Positions 8,901 to 19,032 are shown, counted from the first letter of the stretch. The stretch: 64,000 nucleotides of DNA from an uncultured Eubacteriales bacterium (GCA_900544975.1 UQXI01000010.1:1-64000); one strand, 5' to 3'. Numbers and translations: made by a program. The notes: generated by a model not told the origin, from the sequence alone.

Positions 8901-11900
8901 ATGAAAAAACCTATCCTTTCCCGGCTTGCCGCCTTTTTCTTAGCGGTCTGTCTTATGGCTGGCTATGCGGTACCTGTCCGGGCAGCTGGTGTACAGTGGC
9001 AAGAGGTGGACATCGACGCCCCTGCCCCTGACCTGACAGACCGTCAGGTAGAGGAGATCCCCTCCGACACCGGCTATCAGGCGACTGACATTGTCCGTGT
9101 CTCGATTGTTCTGGAGGAAAAGTCCGCCGTCCAGGCGGGCTATGCCACCATGGGTATTGCAAAAAACCAGGAGGCCATGGCCTACCAGGACAGCCTGCGG
9201 ACAGCACAGGAGACGATGGCACAGACCATCTCCACCCAGGTGCTGGGGGGCAGCACGCTGGACGTGGTGTGGAACCTGACCCTGGTGGGAAACATCATCT
9301 CCGCCAACGTACCCTATGGTAAGCTGGAAGAAATCCGGCAGCTTCCCGGCGTGAAGGACGCCGTCGTGGAGCAGTGGTACGAACCTCAGACCACGGAAGA
9401 AGCGAACACCGTGTCGCCCCAGACCTATATCTCCTCCGGTATGACCGGGGCAGGCATGGCTTGGGAGCAGGGCTACACCGGCGCGGGCAGCCGGATTGCT
9501 GTCATCGACACCGGTACGGACACTGACCACCAGTCCTTTGACAACGGTGCATTCCTGTACGCTCTGAAGGAGAACGCGGAGGAAGCCGGCTTGTCCCAGG
9601 AGGCGTATCTGGCGTCGCTGAACCTCCTGGATGTGGAAGAGGTGGCGGCAGTGCTTCCCCAGCTGAATGTTCATGAGCGTTCTCCCAAGCTGACGGCAGA
9701 GGATCTGTATCTCAATGAAAAGCTGCCCTTCGGCTACAACTATGTAGATACAAATCTGCGCATCACTCACGACTATGACAACTTCGGCGGCCATGGCTCT
9801 CATGTGGCCGGTATCGCCGCTGCCAACCGCTACATTCCCAAAGAGGACAGCTACCTCCGCGCTACCGATACGGTTTTCGTATGCGGCGCGGCCCCCGATG
9901 CTCAGATCATCACCCTGAAGGTAGCCGGTGTGGGCGGCGGCATCGCAGAATCCGACTACATGGCTGCCATTGAGGACGCGATCCTTCTGGATTGCGATGC
10001 GGTAAACCTGTCTCTGGGCTCCAACATGCCGGGAGAGGTTTACAACAACACGAGTGTGTACGCCGAACTTCTGGACTACCTGGCCAAAACCGATACAGTT
10101 GTAACGGTTTCTTCCGGTAACTCCAATCAGTGGGCGGTGAGAGCCGGCACCGGCGGCTATCTGTACAACGACGATGTCAGCTTCGCCACCGGCGGCTCTC
10201 CCGGCACCTACGCCAACACCCTGACTGTGGCCTCCGTGGATTCCACCGGCGCCATCGGCCCCCATCTGCTGGTGGATGACAAGGTTCTCGTCTACTATGA
10301 AAGCACAGACTTCGGAAATCTGGCCATGTCCAACCTGGATAAGACCCAGGACGGCTCTGGCACAGAGTATCCCTTTGTGTACGTTGACGGCTTCGGCGTG
10401 GCGACTGATTTTGACGGTATTGACTTGAACGGCAAGGTGGTCTTTTGTTCCAGAGGCGGCGGCCTTAACTTTGCCGATAAGGCCAACAACGCTGTGGCCA
10501 AGGGCGCTGCGGCTGTGGTGGTCTACAACAACGCGGCAGGCATTTTCGGCATGAACCTGACCGGCTATATCTATACCGCTCCCTGCGTGTCCATGACACG
10601 GAGCCAGGCTGACGCGGTGAAAGCGGTTGCCAGTGAAGCCAAAACCGACGCTGGTAAGACCTACTACACCGGCAGCCTGAAGGTTTGCGCCAGGAACGCT
10701 GTGGGCCTCTATGGCGACAGCTACAACATGAGCGACTTCAGCTCCTGGGGCGTCCCCGGCGACCTGTCCCTGAAGCCGGAGATTACCGCCCCTGGCGGCA
10801 GCATCCTCTCGGTCAACGGTGAGAAGAAGGATACCGACCAGTATTTCCTGATGTCCGGCACCTCCATGGCCGCGCCCCAGCTTGCCGGCCTGACTGCTGT
10901 GCTGATGCAGTATATCCGGGAAAACGACCTGGCGGAAAAGGCGGGCGTCAGCCCCAGAGTGTTGGCGCACAGCCTGCTGATGTCTACCGCTGAACCTCTG
11001 TATGAGGAGGCGTCCGGCGAGTATTACTCTTTGCTGAAGCAAGGCGCGGGCCTTGTCAAAGTGGATAACGCTCTGGCTGCTCAGGCGTATATTATGGTGG
11101 ACGACCAGCCTGATGGCAAGGTCAAGGTGGAGCTGGGAGATGACCCCGACCGCACCGGCAGCTACAGCTTCTCCTTTACGCTTCACAATCTCACGGATTC
11201 CCCCGTGTCCTACCTCCTGAGCGCCGACCTGTTTACCCAGGATGTATTCGAGGACAGCGGCCATCGGTATCTGGACACCCTGACAAGAGCTTTGGCAGTG
11301 GACGCCGGCTTCACCTCCAAGGGTGTTCCCGTCCTGTCCGGTGACGATGTGCTGGAGTACGACTTGAACGGCGACGGAAAAACCAACCGGCAGGACGCGG
11401 ACTTCCTGCTGGAGTATCTGCTGGGCAACGAAACAGAGCTGAAAGCCGATGGCGACATGAACGGTGACGGCAAGGTCAATACCTATGACGCCCATGTGCT
11501 GCTGGCTCTGCTGGAGGATAAGGCCTGCGTCACCGTGCCGGCCGGCGGCTCCGTACCTGTGGAAGTGACCCTGACTTTGCCCGACCAGGTGAAGGCTTAT
11601 CTGGACGAGGCCACCCCCAATGGCGCATACATCGAGGCCTTCGTCTATGCCGAGTCCGCCCAGGGAGAGGAGATCCACTCCATTCCGGTGCTGGGCTTCT
11701 ACGGCAGCTGGACTGATGCCTCCATGTATGACGTGGACACCGCTCTGGAGCGCAGCTACGGTACCAGCACCCGGGCGACTTATCTGGGCATCAGGGACAC
11801 CAATTTGCTGACCATTTCCTACGATGGAAACAGCGGCGAGTACCTCTTTGGCGGCAACCCCCTTGCTGCGGAGGAAACCTATCTGCCTCAGCGCAACGCC

Positions 11901-14900
11901 TTTAACAACCTCAGCGGCGATACCCTGAAGAACCTCTATTTCACCCAGATTCGTGCGGCCGGAAACAGCCGGCTGCAAATCCGGAACACGGAAACCGGCG
12001 AAATCTATGTGGCAGACGAGCTTGGCCCGGTCAGCCCCGCCTACTTCTTCCCCAACCAGGGCGTCTGGCTGAATCAGCGCTGGGGCGTGGATGTGGCCTG
12101 GGATGGAACGGATCGCAGCGGCAAGCCCCTCCCCGACGGAACACCGGTGGAAATCTCTCTGATTACCGCTCCGGAATACTACCGGAATGAGGACGGAACC
12201 TATAACTGGGAAGCCCTGGGCGATGGCGCTTATCTCTCTACCCAATTCACCATTGACAGCACCGATCCGGTGGTGAAAAATGTGGATGTAAGCCAGGATG
12301 AAAGCAACTGCCTCCGGATTACTGCCGCGGACAATCAGTATGTGGCGGCCGTGGCTCTGCTGAACAGCTCCGGTATCCGCATTTTGTCCAGCGTAGTGCC
12401 GAACCAGACGGAGCGTGGCGAGGATGTAACGGTTGAGCTTCCCCTGGATGGCGTGTCCGGCAAGAAGTTCCTGGTTGCCGTTTATGACTACGCCCGCAAC
12501 GCCACCACCTATGAGGTGACGCTGAACCTGTCGGGCAGCGAAGAGCGACCCTATTTCACCGCTTTCAACCGCTCGACCAAATATAACAACTCCTACTACA
12601 ACTGGGTGGGCTTTAACAAATCCGGCGCCGAAACGCGGCTGGGCGACATGGCGGACAACAGCATCAAAGCCGCTACGTTTGTGGGAGGCTATGCCTTCGC
12701 AGTGGACAGCGAAAACCGCTTCATGGTGGCAGAGGATGAGGATCTGTGTAAGTTTACGCCCATTGCCACTCTGAACGCGCAGGATGCGCCCGTCAAGGAC
12801 TTCCGCGACCTGGCCTACAACGAGGAAGACGGCCAGCTCTATGGTCTCTACTACTCCGACGCCAACCGGCAGCGGGTTCCCTACCTGTGCACCATCGATA
12901 TGCTCAGCGGCGTTATGACGGTGCAGGGAGAGCTGGGAGCAGATATGTACAACCTGGCCATTGACGGCGAGGGCACCTTCTATGGCGTGGGTTATGGCAA
13001 CGGTATCCTCTACAGCTTCACCGCTGACACGATTGCCAATCCCACGAATCTGGGCGATCTGGGCAACTACACCTCCCGGGCCCTCAATTCCCTGGCCTGG
13101 GATCACAACGAGGATACACTCTACTGGGCCTACTGCGCGGACGGACGGACGCAGCTGCTGAAAATCGACACCCAAAACGCGGAGGCAGACCTTGTGCGTA
13201 CCCTTTCCTTTGCGGTTGTGGGTCTGTACATCCGGCCGGAGCAGTATGATGACCAGCTGTTCCAGGATACCGACGAGGTCTACAACGTGTCCCTGAGTCA
13301 GACTGAGGCCAGACTCCTGCCCGGCGAGACCCTGCGCCTGTCGGCAAAGGTGCTGCCCTGGACGCTCTCTGATGATTCCGTCGTCTGGAGCAGCTCCGAC
13401 GAGGATCTGGCCACCGTGGATGCGAACGGCAAGGTGACGGCCAAGTCGGTGGGTACCGTTACCATCACCGCAACGGCCAAGCTGGATGAAACCAAAACCG
13501 CCGACTGCACCCTGGATGTGGTGGAGGTTTCCGAAACCCTGAACGGCTTTATCTGGGACGGCGACGGGAACATCTGGTGGGGCGCGTTCCAGACAAACGA
13601 TCTGACCAATTACACGAAACTTACCGACGATCCCTGCCAGCATGACTTTGCCGCCGTTGCCTATGGCGCCGATGGCAATCTCTATGGCGCCACCATGGAT
13701 ATCACAAACCAGCTGTCGGACTACTACAAGATCGATCCCGACACTTTTGAGGCCACCCTCATCGGCGGCTCTGATGAGATTTTCTATGCCGACCTGGCCT
13801 ATGCCCCCCACCTGGACTGCATGCTGGCCGTTTATGGCCCCTACATCCTGCTGATTGACGAGGAAACCGGCACTTACAGCGGTTACTGGGAGTGGCACAA
13901 TAGCGCCAACCTGATCGGTATCGCCTACGGCGGCAGTCAGTACAACGAGGAATATGATACCTATATCGACACCTTCTTCCTGCTGGATCAGGAGGGCAAC
14001 GTGTACCTGGAGGGTTTCGCCTCTATCGACAATCAGTACAGCTACTTTAAGGGCAAGCAAAAAGCCTTCCTGAAGGATCTGACCATTTCCACGGATTCGC
14101 CCTATCTCAGCTCCCTGTACTATGACGGCCGGTATCTGTTCTGGAGCAAATTTTCGGAAGACCAGAGCCTCTCAGAGCTGATCGCCTGGGACTGCGAGGG
14201 TACGGACGATGTGTACCGGCTGGGCACCTTCGGAAGTGAGGTGTGGCCGGTGTGTGGCCTGTTCCAGCAGGAAAACGCTGAAAACGTCTCCCAGAACCTG
14301 GTGGATCTGTCTCAGTCCAAGGCTGTCGCCACTGCTGCCATGGGTACAGTGGATCTGCAGCGGGAAAGCTGCTTCACTGGCGGTCTCCAGTCCGCCGTTT
14401 TGACGGACTCCCAGGCCCATCCCGAAATTCTGCCCAACAGCACTGGCTCTTATGATGAGGCCAAAGGCACCGTCACCGTTGCAGTCACTGCCGGTCAGGC
14501 GTCCACCAATGGCCGCGTGACCGTCTCCTACGACAGCGCGAAGCTGGTTCTCACTGACATCGCCAGTCCTCTGGAGGCTTCCGCCAACAGAAAAGCGGAC
14601 AGCGCCGTGGAACTCGCGTATGCCGCTGCCAGGGAATTGCCCGGCAACGAAACGCTGGCACTGCTGACCTTCCAGGTCAAAGCCGGCGCCACCGGCGATA
14701 CGGAGATTCGGATTCACAGCACCGAGCGGGGGGATCAGACTGTGGACGCCACCGAATCCATTGCTGTAGCCCTCTCCCACAAGTGCCCCTCCCAGGCTTT
14801 TGCCGACCTGGATACCACACAGTGGTATCATGAGTACACTGACTATGTGATTGGCAACGGTCTAATGAACGGCGTGGGGAATAACCGGTTTGCCCCCAAC

Positions 14901-15341
14901 GGCAGCACCACCCGGGCTATGCTGGTGACGACCCTGTACCGCTTGGCCGATTCCCCCGAAGTCGGCGAAGGTTCTACCTTCACCGACGTTGCGGAAGGCG
15001 CATGGTATGCCGACGCCATAGCCTGGGCCCAGGATGTGGGGATTGCCAAAGGCGTAACCGAAACCCGCTTTGCCCCCAATTCCAATGTGACCCGGGAGCA
15101 GGCTGCCACCTTCCTGTACCGGTTCGTCACCGAATACCTGAAGGTAGAGCCGACAGAAAGCACCGATCTGTCCGTGTACAAAGACGCAGACAAGATCTCC
15201 GGCTATGCCAAGACGGCCGTTGCCTGGGCTACCGCTGAGGGCCTCTTTGAGGGCTTCCCCAACGGCACGCTGCTGCCCAAGGGTACCCTAACTCGCGCCC
15301 AGCTGGCCAAGCTGATGACTATTCTGGATCAAAACTTCTGA
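8901..15341 (+). CDS. Cell-surface subtilisin-like serine protease (S8, lactocepin-like) with dockerin-like, cohesin-like and SLH modules
   Basis: A 2146-residue secreted protein. It has a signal peptide (residues 1-29) and an inhibitor-like propeptide, then an S8 catalytic domain with Asp in VIDTGTD (about 202), His in GHGSHVAGIAA (about 298) and Ser in SGTSMAAPQ (about 653); a PA-type insert lies between His and Ser. After Fn3-like sequence come two Ca-binding dockerin-type repeats (DLNGDGKTNRQDADFLL and DMNGDGKVNTYDAHVLL, about 817-873), a FlgD-like Ig segment, a Big2 domain (about 1463-1540), a cohesin-like beta-sandwich (about 1853-1950) and three SLH domains (about 1963-2146). Likely role: degradation of external protein at the cell wall. 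The AGGAG site upstream supports the start. A dockerin-like and a cohesin-like module in one chain is unusual. Confidence 0.88.
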   Translation: MKKPILSRLAAFFLAVCLMAGYAVPVRAAGVQWQEVDIDAPAPDLTDRQVEEIPSDTGYQATDIVRVSIVLEEKSAVQAGYATMGIAKNQEAMAYQDSLRTAQETMAQTISTQVLGGSTLDVVWNLTLVGNIISANVPYGKLEEIRQLPGVKDAVVEQWYEPQTTEEANTVSPQTYISSGMTGAGMAWEQGYTGAGSRIAVIDTGTDTDHQSFDNGAFLYALKENAEEAGLSQEAYLASLNLLDVEEVAAVLPQLNVHERSPKLTAEDLYLNEKLPFGYNYVDTNLRITHDYDNFGGHGSHVAGIAAANRYIPKEDSYLRATDTVFVCGAAPDAQIITLKVAGVGGGIAESDYMAAIEDAILLDCDAVNLSLGSNMPGEVYNNTSVYAELLDYLAKTDTVVTVSSGNSNQWAVRAGTGGYLYNDDVSFATGGSPGTYANTLTVASVDSTGAIGPHLLVDDKVLVYYESTDFGNLAMSNLDKTQDGSGTEYPFVYVDGFGVATDFDGIDLNGKVVFCSRGGGLNFADKANNAVAKGAAAVVVYNNAAGIFGMNLTGYIYTAPCVSMTRSQADAVKAVASEAKTDAGKTYYTGSLKVCARNAVGLYGDSYNMSDFSSWGVPGDLSLKPEITAPGGSILSVNGEKKDTDQYFLMSGTSMAAPQLAGLTAVLMQYIRENDLAEKAGVSPRVLAHSLLMSTAEPLYEEASGEYYSLLKQGAGLVKVDNALAAQAYIMVDDQPDGKVKVELGDDPDRTGSYSFSFTLHNLTDSPVSYLLSADLFTQDVFEDSGHRYLDTLTRALAVDAGFTSKGVPVLSGDDVLEYDLNGDGKTNRQDADFLLEYLLGNETELKADGDMNGDGKVNTYDAHVLLALLEDKACVTVPAGGSVPVEVTLTLPDQVKAYLDEATPNGAYIEAFVYAESAQGEEIHSIPVLGFYGSWTDASMYDVDTALERSYGTSTRATYLGIRDTNLLTISYDGNSGEYLFGGNPLAAEETYLPQRNAFNNLSGDTLKNLYFTQIRAAGNSRLQIRNTETGEIYVADELGPVSPAYFFPNQGVWLNQRWGVDVAWDGTDRSGKPLPDGTPVEISLITAPEYYRNEDGTYNWEALGDGAYLSTQFTIDSTDPVVKNVDVSQDESNCLRITAADNQYVAAVALLNSSGIRILSSVVPNQTERGEDVTVELPLDGVSGKKFLVAVYDYARNATTYEVTLNLSGSEERPYFTAFNRSTKYNNSYYNWVGFNKSGAETRLGDMADNSIKAATFVGGYAFAVDSENRFMVAEDEDLCKFTPIATLNAQDAPVKDFRDLAYNEEDGQLYGLYYSDANRQRVPYLCTIDMLSGVMTVQGELGADMYNLAIDGEGTFYGVGYGNGILYSFTADTIANPTNLGDLGNYTSRALNSLAWDHNEDTLYWAYCADGRTQLLKIDTQNAEADLVRTLSFAVVGLYIRPEQYDDQLFQDTDEVYNVSLSQTEARLLPGETLRLSAKVLPWTLSDDSVVWSSSDEDLATVDANGKVTAKSVGTVTITATAKLDETKTADCTLDVVEVSETLNGFIWDGDGNIWWGAFQTNDLTNYTKLTDDPCQHDFAAVAYGADGNLYGATMDITNQLSDYYKIDPDTFEATLIGGSDEIFYADLAYAPHLDCMLAVYGPYILLIDEETGTYSGYWEWHNSANLIGIAYGGSQYNEEYDTYIDTFFLLDQEGNVYLEGFASIDNQYSYFKGKQKAFLKDLTISTDSPYLSSLYYDGRYLFWSKFSEDQSLSELIAWDCEGTDDVYRLGTFGSEVWPVCGLFQQENAENVSQNLVDLSQSKAVATAAMGTVDLQRESCFTGGLQSAVLTDSQAHPEILPNSTGSYDEAKGTVTVAVTAGQASTNGRVTVSYDSAKLVLTDIASPLEASANRKADSAVELAYAAARELPGNETLALLTFQVKAGATGDTEIRIHSTERGDQTVDATESIAVALSHKCPSQAFADLDTTQWYHEYTDYVIGNGLMNGVGNNRFAPNGSTTRAMLVTTLYRLADSPEVGEGSTFTDVAEGAWYADAIAWAQDVGIAKGVTETRFAPNSNVTREQAATFLYRFVTEYLKVEPTESTDLSVYKDADKISGYAKTAVAWATAEGLFEGFPNGTLLPKGTLTRAQLAKLMTILDQNF

Positions 15342-15369
15342 TACTTCTCCTTTTTACCTTTTTCTTTGG

Positions 15370-15414
15370 GCACACCCCTACAGCCTCCGGGCTGTGGGGG
15401 GTGTGCTCTATTTT
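15370..15414 (+). terminator. Terminator of SLH protease gene
   Basis: A GC-rich hairpin (GCACACCCC...CAGCC, loop TCCG, GGCTG...GGGGTGTGC with one bulge) is followed by CTATTTTC. It starts 28 bp after the stop. Confidence 0.75.
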
Positions 15415-15816
15415 CACCCAAAACTGTCCCAATTTGGGCCAAATCTTGACTTTTTCGTTCTGGGAAAGTACGCTCTGGCAATACCTGCACTTTCCCGGGT
15501 TGAAAAGCCCGCAACTGAATCGGGCATCAGATACGTTCTGTATGTACATAGCCAAGCGGTGGGTGCGCCGGGAGGTTCTTACTGATGGAAGTATGTTCGA
15601 TGTGGGTGAAAATGGGGCAAACAACACCGGCGCCGCAAGCAGCCTTAGCTGGTCTGTGGGCCGAGAAGTACATACAGGGATCATGATACTTGCGCTGGCT
15701 ACATGTCACACAGTAGAGTGCCCCTCCATAAGCATGGCGGGAGGTACAATCGTCCTATGGAGCGGCCCTGCCCGCAGCTGTCTGAGTTGCCTTTGAACAT
15801 CCATGTGAACCATTCC
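15415..15816. other. Non-coding stretch left of the mobile island
   Basis: No convincing gene is seen. A hairpin pairs CTCCATA (15723-15729) with TATGGAG (15757-15763). Short ORFs occur in several frames but lack ribosome sites and recognisable motifs. The left attachment site of the mobile island probably lies here or in the tail of the recombinase gene; no direct repeat with the right end was found by eye. Confidence 0.4.
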
Positions 15817-15844
15817 ATCCGCACCGCTCAACGGTGCGGATTTT
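15817..15844 (+). terminator. Hairpin with short T-run before a small ORF
   Basis: Perfect 10-bp arms ATCCGCACCG and CGGTGCGGAT with loop CTCAA, followed by TTT. It could be a terminator or attenuator just upstream of the ribosome site at 15853. Confidence 0.55.
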
Positions 15845-17660
15845 GTCGTAAGAAGGAGGCAGAAACATGATACAGGAATCTCAGCAGCATTCTGTAAAAG
15901 AAGAGAGAGCGTCCGCATTGCAAACCGCTCTGGCAGCGGAATGCGAAGATAAGGGAAATGAGCAGGCCACTGCATTTCCAATTGAGAAATAAGAAAAGCA
16001 GACCTGCCACAATAGCAAGTCTACTTCCATGTAACATCGAAATATGATAGATGCCACCAGCGAACAGTGTTTCCAAGACAAATCGCAGCCCAACGAAGTG
16101 GGTGCGATTTGGAAAGGAGGAACAGCGGTCTGAGCGCGTTCTGACTTTTGTATGTGAAAAGTCGGAGCAAGCGATATAACGCTTGCTCCGACGTGGTGGA
16201 GTAGCCCCATCAAAATCCGAACTCAACGCCGACTCGATCTCTTCAAGCGAGATCGTCTGCGTCCCATGTTGATAGTTATAGGTCAAGACCAGTTTATCAT
16301 CGAACACATACACTGCGTTCACAAACGTGTCAATCAGGCGTTTCTGAAACTCACGGTTTGTCGGATCACCATGACGGAACTGCTCAAACCATGCTGTCAT
16401 CTGTTCACGGGTCAGCTTTGGCTTTTGCAGTTCGGCGGTCTGGATATTCACAAGGATTTCTTCTTTCCGTGCTTCCAGCTCATCAAGCCGCTGTTTGGTG
16501 GACGGCGTGAAAATGCCCTGCTCGATTGCTTTCAGAATGTTTCCAATGGAGGACTCGGTTTCCGCAAGCTGTGAGCGAAGCGCAGGGGTTGTTGTGTCTT
16601 CCTGCTCCTGCATAACAAGAATTGCATCAATGAGCCTGTTGATCTTTTCTTCATCCATGACGCGCTGCATGGTCAGGCGGACAACAACACGTTCAATCCA
16701 GTCTTTGCGAACAGCCTTCTTGTCGCAATCCTTCAGGCGCTTCGCACCGCTGCATTTGTAATAATAGTGCATAGCGCCGGTATGGCTCTTGCCGCTTTCA
16801 CCAACCATCATGCGCTCACACTTACCACAGAACAGCTTTGTTGTCAGCAGATAGTCCTCTTTTGCTTTTGCCATTGCGGGAGCATGGCGGTTCTTCTCCA
16901 TGCGTTCCTGCACACGGTTGAACAGGTCTTCCGGAACGATAGCAGGAACGCCGCCCTCAATCACAACATCCTGATAGCGGTACTCGCCAATGTATTTGCG
17001 GTTTTTCAGCAGAGAGCTGAAACTATTGATATTGAACGGCTGCCCCTTTTTCGTTCTGAGGCCGCGGGCATTGAAATCCTCGACAATAGAACGAACTGTC
17101 TTGCCGTCAGCATACTTTTCAAATATCTCAACCACTAATGGTGCAGTTACGGGATCGATCACAAGCTTCTGTGCTTTCTTGTCCAACAGATAGCCGAGAG
17201 GAACGCCACCGCCGTTGTTTTTCCCTTTCAGAGCATTCTCTTTCTGTCCGCGATGGATTTTCTCTGATAACTCAGCAGAATAGAACTCGGCATAGCCTTC
17301 CAGCATTGCTTCCAGAATGATTCCTTCCGGACCTTCGGAGATATGCTCTTTCGCAGAAACAACCTTTACACCATTCTTTTTCAGAATGTGCTTGTAGTGT
17401 GCGCTGTCGTAACGGTCACGGGAAAAGCGGTCGAGCTTCCATACAAGGACAATCTCAAACAGCTCTTTTGCGCTGTCCTTGATCATGTGCTGGAACTCCG
17501 GTCGATCTGCCGTTTTTGCAGATAATGCCCGGTCAATATACGTTCCAACGATGGTCATATTGTTGCGTTCAGCATATTCCCGGCACTCACGGAGCTGACC
17601 TTCAATGGATTCTTCGCGCTGGCTGTCTGAGGAATAGCGGGCGTAGATAACAGCGTTCAT
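15828..17660 (-). CDS. Large serine recombinase (site-specific integrase)
   Basis: A 610-residue protein. The resolvase domain (1-150) has the catalytic serine in YARYSS (residues 10-11) and LVWKLDRFSRDRYD. A recombinase DNA-binding domain follows (about 160-270, GVPLGYLLDKKAQKLVIDP), then a zinc-ribbon (CGKCERMMVG...YYYKCSG...CDKK) and a coiled-coil region (350-420). From about residue 480 the frame runs into basic, low-quality sequence with no family likeness (PPRRSKRYIACSDF onward), typical of read-through past the usual C-terminus. Its start overlaps the YhcG-like stop by 4 bp, so its translation is coupled to that gene. It probably integrated the island; target and core dinucleotide are unknown. 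Confidence 0.88.
   Translation of the reverse strand: MNAVIYARYSSDSQREESIEGQLRECREYAERNNMTIVGTYIDRALSAKTADRPEFQHMIKDSAKELFEIVLVWKLDRFSRDRYDSAHYKHILKKNGVKVVSAKEHISEGPEGIILEAMLEGYAEFYSAELSEKIHRGQKENALKGKNNGGGVPLGYLLDKKAQKLVIDPVTAPLVVEIFEKYADGKTVRSIVEDFNARGLRTKKGQPFNINSFSSLLKNRKYIGEYRYQDVVIEGGVPAIVPEDLFNRVQERMEKNRHAPAMAKAKEDYLLTTKLFCGKCERMMVGESGKSHTGAMHYYYKCSGAKRLKDCDKKAVRKDWIERVVVRLTMQRVMDEEKINRLIDAILVMQEQEDTTTPALRSQLAETESSIGNILKAIEQGIFTPSTKQRLDELEARKEEILVNIQTAELQKPKLTREQMTAWFEQFRHGDPTNREFQKRLIDTFVNAVYVFDDKLVLTYNYQHGTQTISLEEIESALSSDFDGATPPRRSKRYIACSDFSHTKVRTRSDRCSSFPNRTHFVGLRFVLETLFAGGIYHISMLHGSRLAIVAGLLFLFLNWKCSGLLISLIFAFRCQSGLQCGRSLFFYRMLLRFLYHVSASFLRQNPHR
15867..15992 (+). CDS. Possible 41-residue ORF, perhaps a truncated gene 5' end
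   Basis: An ATG preceded by AAGGAGG at 7-base spacing opens a 41-codon frame (MIQESQQHSVKEERASALQT..., ending AFPIEK). It lies antisense to the C-terminal tail of the recombinase frame. The strong ribosome site suggests it is or was translated; it may be the leftover 5' end of a gene cut when the island inserted. No family is recognised. Confidence 0.3.
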   Translation: MIQESQQHSVKEERASALQTALAAECEDKGNEQATAFPIEK

Positions 17661-18679
17661 TCTTCATCACCCTCGTTGCCTTCGCCGCTTTCCAACGCAA
17701 GCTCTGTCAGTTCACGCAGCTTGTTTTGTAGAAGCGTCTTGTCGGGAAGACAAAGCCGATAATCTGCAACAAGTGTGGGCGACATACTGCGGCTTAAAGC
17801 ATATTCGACAACCGCGTCATCCTTGCTGGCGCAAAGAATAACGCCTACACTTGGATTTTCATTTGGCTTCTTCACATCGCGGTCAAGTGCTTCGAGATAA
17901 AAATTGATCTGCCCGATGTGTTCCGGCTTGAATTTTCCGATTTTCAGTTCAATCGGGACAAGGCAGGAAAGCGCACGGTTATAAAACAGCAAGTCGATGA
18001 AGAAATCTGTATTGCCGACCTGAACACGGTACTCCTCACCGATAAAGGTAAAGTCCCGACCAAATTCAAGTATAAACTGCTTCAGATTTTCGATGATTGC
18101 TTTACGGAGATTCTTTTCAGAAAATTGCTCCGGCAAGTCCAGAAACTCAAGCACATAGGTATCGAGGATGCTTTCACGCACATTATGCGAAACGGATTCA
18201 GGCATCGGCTTCTTGGCAGAAATCATTGAACGCTCATAGTACGATGTGCCGATCTGACGCTCCAACTCGCGTTTGGAATAATGTTCCTTCGCACAGAGCG
18301 CCATGTAAAAATGCCGTTCCTCTGCCGTCTTGGAGCCGGACATAATAAGCAGATGGTTTGTCCAACTGATTTGTGTCACCAGTGGTGTCACAAATTCATC
18401 GTCCTTGTAAGTTTCGTAGAATTGCTTCATACGATAGAGACCGCGGCGATTAAAGCCTTTGACGCCAAGGTTCTCTTGCGCAATGTATGCGGCAACTTCG
18501 TCAATAATCTTATCGCCAAAGCTTGATGCAGAACAAAGCTCAGACAAATACGCACCGATGCTCCAATACATCTGGATAAGCTCTGCATTGACTGCTTTCA
18601 TGGCGCGGCTGCGGGCGTTGTCGATGATATGGATGACCTCGTCAAACTGTCCCGGATTACGAGTTAATTCATTGCTCAT
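17657..18679 (-). CDS. YhcG/DUF1016-family PD-(D/E)XK nuclease
   Basis: A 340-residue protein. The N-terminal DUF1016 region (about 10-160, YWSIGAYLSE and MKQFYETYKDDEFVTPLVTQ) is followed by a C-terminal PD-(D/E)XK nuclease fold (about 190-320) with QVGNTDFFIDLLFYN and PIELKIGKF, giving catalytic Asp and Glu-x-Lys. The family occurs widely in restriction islands and mobile elements; DNA cleavage is expected but the trigger is unknown. It overlaps the XRE gene upstream and the recombinase downstream by 4 bp each, so these three form a tight unit separate from the Dcm operon. Confidence 0.88.
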   Translation of the reverse strand: MSNELTRNPGQFDEVIHIIDNARSRAMKAVNAELIQMYWSIGAYLSELCSASSFGDKIIDEVAAYIAQENLGVKGFNRRGLYRMKQFYETYKDDEFVTPLVTQISWTNHLLIMSGSKTAEERHFYMALCAKEHYSKRELERQIGTSYYERSMISAKKPMPESVSHNVRESILDTYVLEFLDLPEQFSEKNLRKAIIENLKQFILEFGRDFTFIGEEYRVQVGNTDFFIDLLFYNRALSCLVPIELKIGKFKPEHIGQINFYLEALDRDVKKPNENPSVGVILCASKDDAVVEYALSRSMSPTLVADYRLCLPDKTLLQNKLRELTELALESGEGNEGDEE

Positions 18680-19032
18680 GTCTCCGCCTCCCCAAGCATT
18701 TTCAGCATTGCTTCTTTCAGCTTTTCATTCATCGGTGATTCCGGATCGAAACACATCTCAACAAACTTCCTCAGTTCAGGATTGTTCGCGTCAACCGGAG
18801 GCTTTGCCTCATACAACTTGCCATGCGGATCATCGCAGCGGGCAAAGATATAGTCCATGGAAACATCAAAATAGTCGGCATATTTGCGCAGAAGTTCCAC
18901 CGTCGGTGTTGCCTGACCATTCTCATAGCGATTGATACTGGACTGTGTCGAGCCGATCACATCAGCAAATTTTGATTGGGATAAGCCAATACCTTCCCGC
19001 AGCGCGCGAAGACGCATACCCAGTTGTTTCAT
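18676..19032 (-). CDS. XRE-family regulator controlling the recombinase unit
   Basis: A 118-residue protein. The Cro/C1 helix-turn-helix is at residues 6-60 (MRLRALREGIGLSQSKFADVIGSTQ, split here as MRLRALREGIGLSQ and SKFADVIGSTQSSINRYE), with the common YFDVSMDYIFARCDD end, then an acidic tail. The start at 19032 is preferred because GGAGG lies 9 bases upstream; a longer frame from 19167 would cross the promoter. The promoter contains inverted repeats, which points to autoregulation and therefore control of YhcG and recombinase expression. Confidence 0.85.
   Translation of the reverse strand: MKQLGMRLRALREGIGLSQSKFADVIGSTQSSINRYENGQATPTVELLRKYADYFDVSMDYIFARCDDPHGKLYEAKPPVDANNPELRKFVEMCFDPESPMNEKLKEAMLKMLGEAET

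Noticed and set aside
8940..14060. 1706-residue minus-strand ORF over the SLH protease
   Set aside because: It is the complement of a clearly coding S8 protease with intact catalytic motifs; it has no start signal and no known domain.
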